This document shows positions 21,736 through 31,508 of a DNA stretch of 64,000 nt, piece after piece (position 1 is the first letter of the stretch; each line of letters starts with the position of its first letter). The DNA is from Paralithodes platypus. Its lineage: Eukaryota > Arthropoda > Malacostraca > Decapoda > Lithodidae. The notes beneath the pieces are model-generated. The model saw only the letters and a program-made list of their open reading frames with translations. It was not told the DNA's origin and did not search any database. Where the stretch lies: NCBI GenBank assembly GCA_032716605.1, contig CM064571.1, positions 13,641,751-13,705,750 of the forward strand, given 5' to 3'. A program made the translations under genes and the position numbers.

Positions 21736-24700
21736 CTAAATATCATCTACGTCAGACTCGGAATCTGACTGTTGTGCCACCGGCTCTTCTTCAATAGCCT
21801 TGTTCTGACATGTCTGTAACCTGCACATGTCCGTGCATTTTAGACCATTGCTGAGGCAAGTACACTTAGGGAGTTCGCATGACCGCACACACTTGCAAGA
21901 CAGTAGCTGCATAACAGCATCTGGTGCTGGTGAGCCTCGCATCCAGTTGACGGCAAGCTTACCGTCCTCATCTGTCATCCAACCGCAGTCTGTTGGGTTC
22001 GCAACAAATGGCTGGCTCTGAAGACTTCTCCTCCAGATCGCAGCCTGGTAGTTTGCACGCAGTGCATGCATGAAGAGGCAGTCCTCACAAGGAGGGAGTT
22101 GACTTGACTCTACCTCTCCACGTCTTGCACAGAACAGCTCATACCGAAGCTTGTTTACCTTAGTTGTGTGGGTAGATGGTAGGTACATGTGGCAGGTGAT
22201 TTCCTGTAGCTTCTCAAAGAGTTCAGGAGACACTTCCCATGAGCGTCCAAGTTCGTGAAAAGCATGCTGGTATGTCTTGTCCATCTTCACCTGCTTGAGT
22301 GTCGTCATCTTCCCTCGGCCAGCGAATGCACTGACGGTATCACAGCCTGTAAAGGCATGCATACCAATCAATGAATCACACACGCTGCCTCCCAGTGTGC
22401 GGCTCAGTGTGGTGATATCCAGGAATCTTGTCCGGTTCTTCGTCCCGCACTTCTGGAACAGATGGGATGGGATCTTGTGGCACATGCCAAGACACAACAC
22501 CATGACGTCTGTATCTTCTGCAGTGATGATGACAGACTTGTTCCCAGATTCTGCTGCATGAAGTGCATGGAGAAGAAGGCGTGTGTCTGCTTCTTCTTGA
22601 GTTGACTTAAGCTCAGGAGCCTCTTCCCACTGCTCTTTGGTGATCTTGAAGCAGCGCTGCTCACATGTGACATACAGCTCCTTGTCCTTGAGCTTCTCCC
22701 TGTGCTGTGGTGCCTTCCATTCTTCTACCAAGAACTTGATAAGACTTGCCTTGTTGGAGGAACTACCAAGTAACTTTCTCCACTGCTGGATGTTGTGCCC
22801 AGGTTGAATGTTCTTGAAATGAATTCCTGTGCCTGCACTTCTTTTGGCTCGTTCTGCATCCTTGATGGATGTCTCCTTGTAGATATCAAACACAACATCA
22901 ATGCGCCTGCTCTTAGCACCTTCATGAACAGCGTGACTCAGTGCTGTACCTGCAAGCTGTGAAAAAGTTTTGTCGTTTCCCTTCAGTTTGTGGACCAGGC
23001 TCATCCCATCAATTATGGTAGCAGAGGGCTCGGGTATCACTTCTGCAGGAGAAACATTCCTCTCTAACTCCTTTGCGAGGGCAGCCTTGTTGGTCTTGCG
23101 GAGAGACCCATCACCGCTGGCAAGTGCCCAAGGCAAAGGCCCCAGGGGATGAGCCAAGACATCACTCATTTTGAGCTTTCTGTTCTCGGCAACAAGGATC
23201 ATCTGGCCAAATAGGTTCCTGTCAGCCTTTAAGATAACCTCCTTGGCATGGTCTTGTGAGCGTGGCTTCATTCTGATGTTAGTGAACGTTCTCAGTTTCG
23301 TCTTCGTCATCGTGTCATGAAACTGTATATAAGTTGGCGTATCGATCTCCAGGCGCTCTTCCTTGAAGGCTTGATATGCATCCTCTCCTATTCTGTAGGC
23401 CCCTAGAAGGTCTTTGACAACTTCTGGTGGTGCCATAGTCGCAGTTGACAAACTGACAAGATCTTCTTGCTCTGCGTTGAAGGGGTTCAACCAGCTGGTC
23501 TCCATCAGTTGAACTAAAGATTGGACATCGGCCTCATCTCTTCTAATCCTGGGCATCTGTAGGTCTGGGTGGCTGAAGTCAGTATACTTTTGGCCTACTA
23601 CCATAGTCCTGAGCTGCCTTAAGTACCTGCTGCGATACTCCGATGTCAGGTAGTACCTGGCGACAGCTCCGCCTTTCAGGCTGAAGCCTTTTGTGCCCCC
23701 TGGTGTCTGGGTGTCTTTGTTGATCGTCTCTTCGATTGTCTGGTCCACAGGGATCCGTCCAAAGGGATTCTTGCTACCGATCTGGACCGAAAAGCCACCT
23801 TGCATGAAGTGTTCATGGACCTCTGGGTGTTCAATGGGCAGTCGAGACATCAAGGCATAGTAGTAGGTTAGGAACCGGGCATAGTTCACTTTGTCATAGG
23901 CAAAACACCACGGTATCATCTGTCGGATTGCTCCTAGGTGGAGCATCCAGTTGCCTTCTCTGGAGGCTCGAATTAAGTCCAGCATGATCTCAACCATGTC
24001 CAGGTATGACATCCAGAATGCTGAGAGGTTGTGTTCATCTCTGAGGGTCTCAAGATAAACTTGGAAAAGCTTCATGATATGTGTGCATGATTCACTCTCC
24101 ATCAGCTCTTGAAAGAGTCCCTGAGACACATTGCTGTGAAAGCTGTTGATGTCCTTCAGTGTTTCATCTAGATGGTGTATGTCCCTTGAATGGTTTTCTT
24201 CTAGCCATGAAAGGAAGCCTTTCCATGCAAGCCTCATCAGTGCTTCATACACGAGCTTGTGTAGTCTCACTGCTCTGTTGTACCTCTTGCCGTTCATCAC
24301 TCCTGACACTGATCCTTCTGCGATGATACCTGATTCCACACACAGATCTCTAAGACCTGCATCTTGAAACCTCTTTCCTATGGTGGAGATGAGATTACAG
24401 ATTGTGTGGAAGACGCCCATCCTGATGATAATGTTCTTGAACTTCTCTTGTTTCCAGATAACTTCGGCAGCTTTGGCATAGAGTGCTTGATCAAACACGC
24501 ACACAATCTTGTTAAGCTGTAAGGACTGCATGATAGCATGCGTTTGTTCCAAGATTTCATTAACGGTGGACATTTCTGTTGTGGGAGCATTGATAGTGGG
24601 CAGGTAGCTTACAGTGTCCTGAACCACTGCAATGTCTCTGCGCATTTTGATGTTGAACCCAGTCCAACTGCTGATGGACTGGTCCTCATGGTCTGACATT

Positions 24701-26445
24701 CGAGTAAGAAGCCAGATATGGTTCTTTGTCTTTGAATCCTGGACTTCCTTGGTAGTGTCGACATACGCAGTCTCAATCCTAGGTGGCCCTGCCCGCCGCC
24801 CAACATTGTATATTGGCAGCATTGATGATGTCTGAGTGATGCTTCTTATCTTGGACTTGGTAATCTCTGGCAGGACTTTCTCTGGCACAGAGCCTGCAAC
24901 CTTGGACTGGACAGCAATGCCATTGACTCTATGAGAAGTACCTGCTCCACTTAGGGTCTCTTCAAGTCGGTCAATGTTATCCCAGGCCAGGGTTGTGAAC
25001 ACACCAGGGTAGATGTTTGCTGGCAGTGGAATGTCATCCTTTGAGCATTCCAGCTTCTGGATACAAAGGGCTGTATCGATCTCCTCAAACATTGAGTAAG
25101 ACACACAGTGACCAAGACGATTCAGAGTTCGGATCAGTTCTGTGTTTCCTGTCAAAGACTTTACAGCATTGGTCAGCAGTACGTGCTTGGGTGGTTTTGT
25201 CTTGCCACTGGTAACAGCAAAGACCAAGTCACTGCCAAAGGAAGTGGCAAGACGTTGAGCTCTTTCAGAGGGAGTTTCACACTCACACTCTCCTGTCAGC
25301 AGGGTGTGCAGGAATTGAGTGACTGCTGCAGGAATGACATTCTGATCTGTATCGGGAGGCCATGGCTGACTCACATCTTGTTTATTGATCTCATTCCTCA
25401 GCTGCATTCCTGCTTTGGTTAAGACATCTTCAGAGTTAGCTGCTCTTGCTTCTTGCAGGTCTTTTGCCATTTTGTGTGCTTGCCGGGCAAGGTCGTCCAT
25501 TGAGAGGCTGCGTGGATAGATTAGAAGCTTTCCTTTCTCATCTGGGACAAAGCGTAGTGATTCTCCAAACTCGGTTTCAATCTTTCGGCGAACATGTTTC
25601 TTTGTCGCTGGTTTCAGTTGGATAATACCACGGGACATCATGGATCTCTCAAGCCTAGATGTGAGGTTTGTCATAGGCAGTACCTCTGGGTTGGGGAATA
25701 ATTTGGTCCTTATATACAAGCAGAGTTCCTCGAGGGCTTCTGTCTCAACCTCTTCGTAGCGTGCTTCCTCGCTTTCTTCCTGATTTTCACCTGCACCCGA
25801 CCTGGCGGCCGCTGGGAAATCATCTTTTGTGAAGAGTTTGTAGCACGACTTGTGGTAGTGACCCTCTGCAGCAACAAGGTCTCTGCTAACTAAACCAAGG
25901 ATTCTCTGGTTGAGTTTCCTTATTGCTGCTCTGCGAATCTTCTCATCTGCTCGTAGCTCAACACACTGTATGAGTGGCTCCCTTGTCTTTGTTGTTTTTA
26001 TGTACTTGCTTGACTTCTCGCAGAAGATACATACTTTGGCATACACCCTGCTAGTACTAGGGGCATCCCTTGATGCCCTCCTCCTGGGGTCGACGCTTGC
26101 TGATTCTATCTTGACACCCTTGGCAAGGATAGAATCCAGTGACTTCTTCATTGTAAAGAGACTACGACATTTACGGTGATAATGTATGTGTGGTATTCCT
26201 CCTTCTTCAAGGCCCTTGGCTGCTTCCAGGACTGGATCATGCTGCCTGATTTCTGCAGCCCTGAGCAATGTGTTCCAGGAGTCCAAATCCTGTGGTGACA
26301 CCAGAGCATCGCTGTCATCATCAGAGCAGTGGATGATACAGTCGATCCGTGCTCTCTTCCTCGCAGATGGTTCCATCCTGCCGTCAAACAGTCGACACAC
26401 ACCTGCAAAAAATATCACCATTAAACCATGAACAAACAAACACAT
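21736..26445 (-). CDS. Academ-like transposase with XPG/FEN-like nuclease and CXC domain (up to 1569 aa)
   Basis: The frame is open from 26445 to 21736. The first 23 codons include a possible splice acceptor (TTTTTTGCAG near 26402-26411), so the real start may be Met24 (MEPSARKRARID) or an upstream exon. Two N-terminal Cys/His blocks end in HYHRKCRSLF (about 88-97) and HYHKSCYKLF (about 196-205). A transposase-like middle has WDNID (Asp489) and VFDQALY (Asp652), candidate catalytic positions of an RNase H fold. Then come XPG/FEN-like blocks in family order: IDGMSLVHKL (1145-1154), VVFDIYK..ERAKR (1184-1202), QEEADTRLLLHA (1283-1294), EDTDVMVL (1310-1317) and FTGCDTVSAFAGRGK (1365-1379). A tesmin-type CXC zinc motif lies at about 1517-1548 and an acidic tail ends the protein. 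No lesion is seen. The transposase role is inferred from the TIRs. Confidence 0.8.
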   Translation of the reverse strand: MCLFVHGLMVIFFAGVCRLFDGRMEPSARKRARIDCIIHCSDDDSDALVSPQDLDSWNTLLRAAEIRQHDPVLEAAKGLEEGGIPHIHYHRKCRSLFTMKKSLDSILAKGVKIESASVDPRRRASRDAPSTSRVYAKVCIFCEKSSKYIKTTKTREPLIQCVELRADEKIRRAAIRKLNQRILGLVSRDLVAAEGHYHKSCYKLFTKDDFPAAARSGAGENQEESEEARYEEVETEALEELCLYIRTKLFPNPEVLPMTNLTSRLERSMMSRGIIQLKPATKKHVRRKIETEFGESLRFVPDEKGKLLIYPRSLSMDDLARQAHKMAKDLQEARAANSEDVLTKAGMQLRNEINKQDVSQPWPPDTDQNVIPAAVTQFLHTLLTGECECETPSERAQRLATSFGSDLVFAVTSGKTKPPKHVLLTNAVKSLTGNTELIRTLNRLGHCVSYSMFEEIDTALCIQKLECSKDDIPLPANIYPGVFTTLAWDNIDRLEETLSGAGTSHRVNGIAVQSKVAGSVPEKVLPEITKSKIRSITQTSSMLPIYNVGRRAGPPRIETAYVDTTKEVQDSKTKNHIWLLTRMSDHEDQSISSWTGFNIKMRRDIAVVQDTVSYLPTINAPTTEMSTVNEILEQTHAIMQSLQLNKIVCVFDQALYAKAAEVIWKQEKFKNIIIRMGVFHTICNLISTIGKRFQDAGLRDLCVESGIIAEGSVSGVMNGKRYNRAVRLHKLVYEALMRLAWKGFLSWLEENHSRDIHHLDETLKDINSFHSNVSQGLFQELMESESCTHIMKLFQVYLETLRDEHNLSAFWMSYLDMVEIMLDLIRASREGNWMLHLGAIRQMIPWCFAYDKVNYARFLTYYYALMSRLPIEHPEVHEHFMQGGFSVQIGSKNPFGRIPVDQTIEETINKDTQTPGGTKGFSLKGGAVARYYLTSEYRSRYLRQLRTMVVGQKYTDFSHPDLQMPRIRRDEADVQSLVQLMETSWLNPFNAEQEDLVSLSTATMAPPEVVKDLLGAYRIGEDAYQAFKEERLEIDTPTYIQFHDTMTKTKLRTFTNIRMKPRSQDHAKEVILKADRNLFGQMILVAENRKLKMSDVLAHPLGPLPWALASGDGSLRKTNKAALAKELERNVSPAEVIPEPSATIIDGMSLVHKLKGNDKTFSQLAGTALSHAVHEGAKSRRIDVVFDIYKETSIKDAERAKRSAGTGIHFKNIQPGHNIQQWRKLLGSSSNKASLIKFLVEEWKAPQHREKLKDKELYVTCEQRCFKITKEQWEEAPELKSTQEEADTRLLLHALHAAESGNKSVIITAEDTDVMVLCLGMCHKIPSHLFQKCGTKNRTRFLDITTLSRTLGGSVCDSLIGMHAFTGCDTVSAFAGRGKMTTLKQVKMDKTYQHAFHELGRSWEVSPELFEKLQEITCHMYLPSTHTTKVNKLRYELFCARRGEVESSQLPPCEDCLFMHALRANYQAAIWRRSLQSQPFVANPTDCGWMTDEDGKLAVNWMRGSPAPDAVMQLLSCKCVRSCELPKCTCLSNGLKCTDMCRLQTCQNKAIEEEPVAQQSDSESDVDDI

Positions 26446-26953
26446 TACATGGAAACCACTCTACATATGTTTGCTCCTTCCAATAATAAATTATCCCCAA
26501 AATATAACAAAAAATCCCCAAATATGAAATAAACCCCTAAATATGGAGAAACTTGAAATACACATCGGAATAATTCTTGTAGAGAATCAAATAAGCTACA
26601 AGAGCTGTTAGAATATATTTTTCAATGTTCCCCATATTTAAGGATTTATTCTAGATTTAGAGGAAAATACCCAAAATATAGAGTATATTCCGAAATATGA
26701 GGAAATTTGAAAAATACCTAGGAACAACTCTGGTAGAGAATATAATTCTACATAGGTGTTCAAAGTTTCGCGATGATTGTGTGATGGATTTTAAAGAAAA
26801 TGAGGAAAACGCCGAGCGTCACGCTAAAAATCTTTATTTTTGGGTAGCGCCCCTATTGCATCAAAAAAATTAGACTAAGCTACCAGTGCGAGAAGGCTAT
26901 CATATCTTAATGTACTTACAGTCACTCTATAAACATTTTAGTACCATTCGTGT
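26446..26953. other. Academ-like element 5' untranslated region with diverged direct repeats
   Basis: A/T-rich sequence. Two diverged copies of an about 110-bp segment lie at about 26505-26610 and 26655-26765, sharing blocks like 'atatggagaaa.ttgaaa' and 'gtagagaat'. They could be subterminal repeats bound by the transposase, but that is inference. No other gene is seen. Confidence 0.45.
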
Positions 26954-26999
26954 TTAGTCACCCCAGGTGGTACCGATATCTGGCCTGGCTCATGGACTA
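26954..26999. repeat. Academ-like element, right terminal inverted repeat
   Basis: Inverted match to 21408-21463, ending in ...GGCTCATGGACTA at 26999 and followed by the ATT target duplication. Confidence 0.85.
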
Positions 27000-27272
27000 A
27001 TTGGTATTGAGGCTTTGTAGATGATCGCCAATACGCAAAATCTCATTTAAAATATCTTTGGGTTTACATCCATCATATATATCATTCCCGCCGAGAAATA
27101 AAATGGCTAAATCATGAGGGTTTTCCCTCATTGAATGAAACAAGGAATGTTGCCAGAAATCTGATAATTTAGCACCCTTTACTTTACAAATTGATATATC
27201 TGTGTCATTTACGTTCGTTAAGTTATCAGGTAAATTTGAATGACCGCCTAAAACCACCGTAAACTTCGACAT
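26997..27272 (-). pseudogene. BEL-1 SGNH-hydrolase-like ORF, N-terminal half
   Basis: An ATG at 27270-27272 starts a frame with SGNH/GDSL hydrolase blocks: VLGGHSNLPD near the N-terminus (block I position with the nucleophile Ser) and ILFLGGNDIY (block III G-x-N-D). Block V follows in the other half (21119-21404). Such enzymes are esterases or lipases, and SGNH domains are known from some non-LTR and DIRS-like retroelements. Here the frame lies on the element's coding strand between the primer-binding site and gag. The Academ-like element interrupts it after codon 91. Confidence 0.75.
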
Positions 27273-27320
27273 TACCTCTCAACTTTTTAGTTGAAAAGTT
27301 CGCACGACATTTTGTAACTA

Positions 27321-27339
27321 AATCCGGTTCGAAGGACCA
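27321..27339 (-). promoter_or_regulatory. BEL-1 primer-binding site
   Basis: On the minus strand TGGTCCTTCGAACCGGATT lies 8 bp downstream of the 5' LTR end. It begins with TGG as required for tRNA priming and contains the complement of a T-loop-like GGTTCGA. The spacing from that motif to CCA is shorter than in a normal tRNA. Confidence 0.65.
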
Positions 27340-27347
27340 AAAAAAAC

Positions 27348-28554
27348 TGTGGAAAATATCTCAAGGTATTCCAGAAACCGACCTACCCAAATTCCTGGCC
27401 TTCGAATCTTACCCTTCACCACAATTTTTCTAGGTCTATTGAATTTATTACGAAGGACCACACAGATAAATACCGTTCCGTGAAACGGATAATCAGTCTA
27501 ATCTGCGCATAAAGAGCTCAGCTGGAGGAGACAACAATATGAACAATTAGACTGACAAAGGAAAGATCTTACTTGTTTATCGGGAATCGTGGACTTATCT
27601 TTAGCGAGGGAGGCGTAGGTGGCAAATGGTCAAGTAACTGTAAAGAATGTAAAAGCAATTTAATTCACGAAATATGCGCAACTAAATTAGTTATATCTGA
27701 ATTATTTTAAGAAATTACAAGAGAAAACGATAACGAAATTACGGGTTATAATTATTTACCTGTTGTTTTTTGGAGGTCACGCTTCATAACGAATACGTAT
27801 TTATGTTGACTTAATACGACCCGAAATTAAACAGCAAATCGTCCTAACTCAACATATTGGCCAATAATGTATTGTCGAACAGCCTAACTAGTTTGTCCAT
27901 AAAGATCATAGAATAATTTAAAGACAAACATAGAAGGACTTAGCTGTACATACACGATGTAAGAATTAGTCGTGTGCGATGTTTAACCCTCCAGTATAAT
28001 CCATGAACTATTAAGGAGATCTGTTCACGGTAACTGCTAGGTTGATACTGCCGCTCCTAAATATTTGAGAGCTTTATTTCATTTATTTGCTATATTTATA
28101 CCTCACCAAACTAAAAACTAAAGCTAAAGGTACAGCACCAATAATACGTTTGTGAACCAAGAGTCGAATCTCTCGTTTGTGAAACAAGATTCGAATCTCT
28201 TGTTTTAATATTTATCTCTAAGTTTCGAACCATCAGCCAAATTTGAGGATTCGAAGCATTTATAATATATAAATGCTTATATTTATAAAAATTACAAAAT
28301 AACAGATATAACTATTCTGAATCTATGAATCCGTAGAGATTAATTGTTTTGTTTGTAGAATAACCCATAATTAGCTTTCGCTATGGGTATTCAAATATAT
28401 TTCTGTTCATTAATGAGTAACTGATTAAATTAATATCATATATCGATAAACTATCCTTCCCTAAGGAATCCTCTCCTCTAACGAGTAGGAGTAGTATTTG
28501 TTCACTTCGGATAATTTTATCGTTTATGTCAGATACTTTTTGTAAATTCTGACA
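27348..28554 (-). repeat. BEL-1 5' LTR
   Basis: 1207 bp, about 99% identical to 7417-8609. The main differences are a 4-bp indel near 27608 and an 11-bp indel near 28381-28396. On the minus strand it begins TGTCAG and ends CCACA. Confidence 0.9.
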
Positions 28555-30135
28555 CAAGAGGGAAATTCCTACTGCCAGAGGCGAAAAAGGCGACAATACA
28601 CAGAAAGTCCGCCGGAAGGAAAAACCAACTAATTCGAAGCGTAGACTAAAATTAAGTCATACCACCCGAAAACAGATCCCCCCCAACATCATGACGTCTC
28701 CCGACTCCCTGTTGCATGTCCAACACTACATGCCAACCAGGGAACACAGCATAGGTAAACACATAATATTCACAATACAATAAATATTACCCCTAGCCAC
28801 TACGGAGACCCCTAATGAGGCTGGCCACGAGGCACATAGTAAACAAACTCTTGCTGGTTACCTTACCTCCGAAGGCACAGCTGTAACATCAGATGAGGAG
28901 CCCCTGAGAAACGGGTTAACGCAGGCACGGACCCTAGAAAGCTCCACACCACGTGTGACCACTCTTAGACTAGGGCATCTGCTAAAAAATAATATAATGC
29001 AACTGCCTCATAGTGATGGCCTGAAGCATGATTCTGCGGATGAAGTAGCCTCCTAATCTAATAGATAAGAGCAAAACTAAGGCGCAGAGAAAACAAAACA
29101 TAAACAATGAGGCACTGATCCTGGAGGCCATGTTGGAGCCTGAACAATAGTATCCTATTTTAACACTTCCTTGTGGGCATACCAATGGCGTAGCCTGTGC
29201 TAGCTAATCTAAACCTGTTCACATACAACTCGGATAAATACGAATGAGCAAAGACTCACTAGAAGCCAGCGAACAAAGAATGTGGCGCAGCACTGGCACG
29301 CACGTCCGAGTGGTAGGACCGAGGGGAAGGGAAGGACGACTGGCGGTCCGGTTTCCACCGTCTGGGCGAGAATTCACACAAGAAATCCACGAAGATGGAA
29401 AGCTTGAAGATAACAAATTTTGATATGATTTTTCTCTTTTATTTTTTACAAAGCTTTTTCGTAGTGCGTACCCCAATCATAAGACGATTCCATAAGGGAA
29501 GTAGCGTTACACTTATGATGAAGTACTCTGTGTTCCCCGAGGTGGGAGTTTCAAACTAACTGACCGCGGGCGCTTGAAAGGAGGCTATTATACTAATAGG
29601 CATATCGTCAATGATGGAGGGGCCACTAATAAATAGTGAAGTTTCGTCGCAGAGTTAAATGCTTTTCAGTCACTTGATTCAGACTGTTTGCAATAAATTA
29701 TGAAGTAACTTTCATGCCTATATTAATTATTTAGTCTATCAGGACTTTGTACCCTCTGACATCTCTACTTGAATTATTGTGCTACTTAACACCTTCAGTG
29801 TCCTTTATATATATATTTTGAGAAGTATAATTCTATTGTCACTGTTTATTATTATTGCGCGCATATCTATTATTTTACTTAAACTATTCGTGAGCATACT
29901 CTGCCATAACTTAAGGACATATACTAGTATTGAGACTTATTGTGTACATTATATTTGTTTAACCATTCTTTATTTATAAATGTTATTATCCATTCTTGAG
30001 ACTTACTTTGATATTGTGTACCCTAGCAGTTAAGAATAAATACCTTTGTAATCTTTCCTTGTGTTTTATGTCTATGAATCAGCATACCTTCGCACCGCGG
30101 GCACTTTCAAATACCATACCTGCGCAGCTTAGAGG
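28555..30135. other. Right flank of BEL-1, no gene seen
   Basis: No coding domain was recognised. The part from about 29520 to 30120 is A/T-rich with an AATAAA near 30032. It has the related phrases 'accgcgggcgcttgaaa' (29561-29577) and 'caccgcgggcactttcaa' (30092-30109) at its two ends. It could be a solo LTR, but I could not fix TG/CA ends or a target duplication. Confidence 0.3.
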
Positions 30136-30139
30136 TTAA

Positions 30140-30485
30140 GGGGGGATGGTTCACTTTTTGGGCGATTTTTGCATGTATTCATTATTTTTCTAGTTTCCTC
30201 CTTAGACCTCCATCAAATTTAAAAAAACATCCATTAGATCCCCCTTCTAGATTAATTTGTAAATTTTTCGGTAAAAAAAAATTCCCGGCCAAAGGCCGGT
30301 TCTTAAACATTACAGGCTCACTATCGTTCGCCAGGGAAAAAATCGACACCTAAATAGCACGAAAAGTCAAAATATTGACGAAGAAATGGGGCGAAAGGTC
30401 TTATAATCGACACTTCTGAACATCTGAAAACTAATGGGGTTAAACATGAGGGAGAAAGTGGTCCAGAAAACCGGCCCATCCCCCC
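30140..30485. mobile_element. TTAA-flanked inverted-repeat element
   Basis: Perfect terminal inverted repeats GGGGGGATGG/CCATCCCCCC are flanked on both sides by TTAA (30136-30139 and 30486-30489), the target used by piggyBac- and Kolobok-type transposases. Inside lies a hairpin (CCGGCCAAAGGCCGG) and a segment shared with elements at 57781-58099 and 53060-53240. It is non-autonomous, 346 bp. Confidence 0.8.
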
Positions 30486-30489
30486 TTAA

Positions 30490-30794
30490 CCCTCTCCGAC
30501 ATATGACGCGGTTTTGAGCCTATTGGGGATACTTTAAAGCCTTTGTTACCATCAGGGGTATTTAGAAACCTTTAGTTTATTTACTTCAACCTCTGCAGTT
30601 GTCTTTGAGTTAGCTGTGGGCAGAAAACTAATTTGGGAGAGGTAATTATAAGAGTGAGAAAACTCTTTTTCTTATTGCTAATCTGGCAACCTCTGCGTCA
30701 TAAATGCGTGAAAGAGTTAAGGAAGCGAGACTGTTCATTATTACCATTTCCCCTTGTGTGCAAGCAAAGGAAGAGTTCTATAAGCAGTCGATGT
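30490..30794. other. No gene seen between two TTAA elements
   Basis: Short frames only. The phrase 'ccccttgtgtgca' recurs at about 30757 and twice near 33910-33958, hinting at old repeat material. Confidence 0.3.
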
Positions 30795-31012
30795 TTAAGG
30801 GGGGTCACCTGTTTTATTTCCTCTCTGGGTTGTATCCATTCGACCCCATTCAGCCTACTGTTTTAAGACAGACATCCATGTGTCAATTTATACCTGGCGA
30901 GCGATAGTGAGTCACTATATTTTGGATAATGAGTTAGACAGCTGGCTTAATTTGTAGGCTACATTTTTCGATAGAAAAATGTCTCCGATCTCTCCATAAA
31001 ATGCTGCTCGCC

Positions 31013-31508
31013 AGGAAAAAATCAACACCTGCATGGGAATAAGTGTCTTAAAACAGTAGGCTGAATGGTGTTTATTTGTTCCTTGCTAGCGATAATCAAC
31101 ACCTGGATGGGAATAAGTGTCTTAAAACAGTAGGCTGAATGGTGTTTATTTGTTCCTTGCTAGCGATAATCAACACCTGCATGGGAATAAGTGTCTTAAA
31201 ACAGTAGGCTGAATGGTGTTTATTTTTTCCTTGCTAGCGATAATCAACACCTACATGGGAATAAGTGTCTTAAAACAGTAGGCTGAATGGTGTTTATTTG
31301 TTCCTTGCTAGCGATAATCAACACCTGGATGGGAATAAGTGTCTTAAAACAGTAGGCTGAATGGTGTTTATTTGTTCCTTGCTAGCGATAATCAACACCT
31401 GCATGGGAATAAGTGTCTTAAAACAGTAGGCTGAATGGTGTTTATTTGTTCCTTGCTAGCGATAATCAACACCTGGATGGGAATAAGTGTCTTAAAACAG
31501 TAGGCTGA
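31013..31508. repeat. 74-bp minisatellite, left block
   Basis: Units start at 31091, 31165, 31239, 31313, 31387 and 31461, an exact 74-bp period, after a diverged first unit near 31017. Units differ by single bases, such as 'cctggatggg', 'cctgcatggg' and 'cctacatggg'. The unit contains 'ataagtgtcttaaaacag', also found once in the relative at 62391-62765. Confidence 0.93.

Larger units (their letters stand above)
21408..26999 (-). mobile_element. Complete DNA transposon resembling the Academ superfamily
   Basis: Terminal inverted repeats (left 21408-21463, right 26954-26999) share TAGTCCATGAGCC at the tips and TATCGGTACCACC..GGGGTGACTAA inside. The left copy has about 10 extra bases that form a small palindrome. 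A 3-bp duplication ATT flanks the element (21405-21407 and 27000-27002). Taking the element and one ATT out restores the BEL-1 SGNH frame. One 1569-codon minus-strand frame fills most of it. From prior knowledge, 3- to 4-bp duplications, a very large protein, a cysteine-cluster motif and an XPG nuclease are features reported for Academ elements. The assignment still needs a database check. Confidence 0.78.
7417..28554 (-). mobile_element. BEL-1: BEL/Pao LTR retrotransposon with two nested elements
   Basis: The two LTRs (7417-8609 and 27348-28554) are about 99% alike by eye. Between them, read on the minus strand, lie a primer-binding site, an SGNH-hydrolase-like frame, gag with zinc knuckles, protease, RT, RNase H, integrase and a purine-rich tract. 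That is BEL/Pao order with one extra ORF in front. The 21.1-kb span shrinks to about 8.2 kb after removing BEL-2 (13608-20936) and the Academ-like element (21408-26999). Stops, frameshifts and an integrase deletion make this copy non-functional. No clean target duplication is visible at the outer ends. Confidence 0.9.

Noticed and set aside
7412..28559. Target-site duplication of BEL-1
   Set aside because: CACAC on the left and CAAGA on the right do not match well enough to call.
29520..30120. Solo LTR
   Set aside because: A/T-rich with a poly(A) signal and similar end phrases, but no certain TG/CA ends or target duplication.
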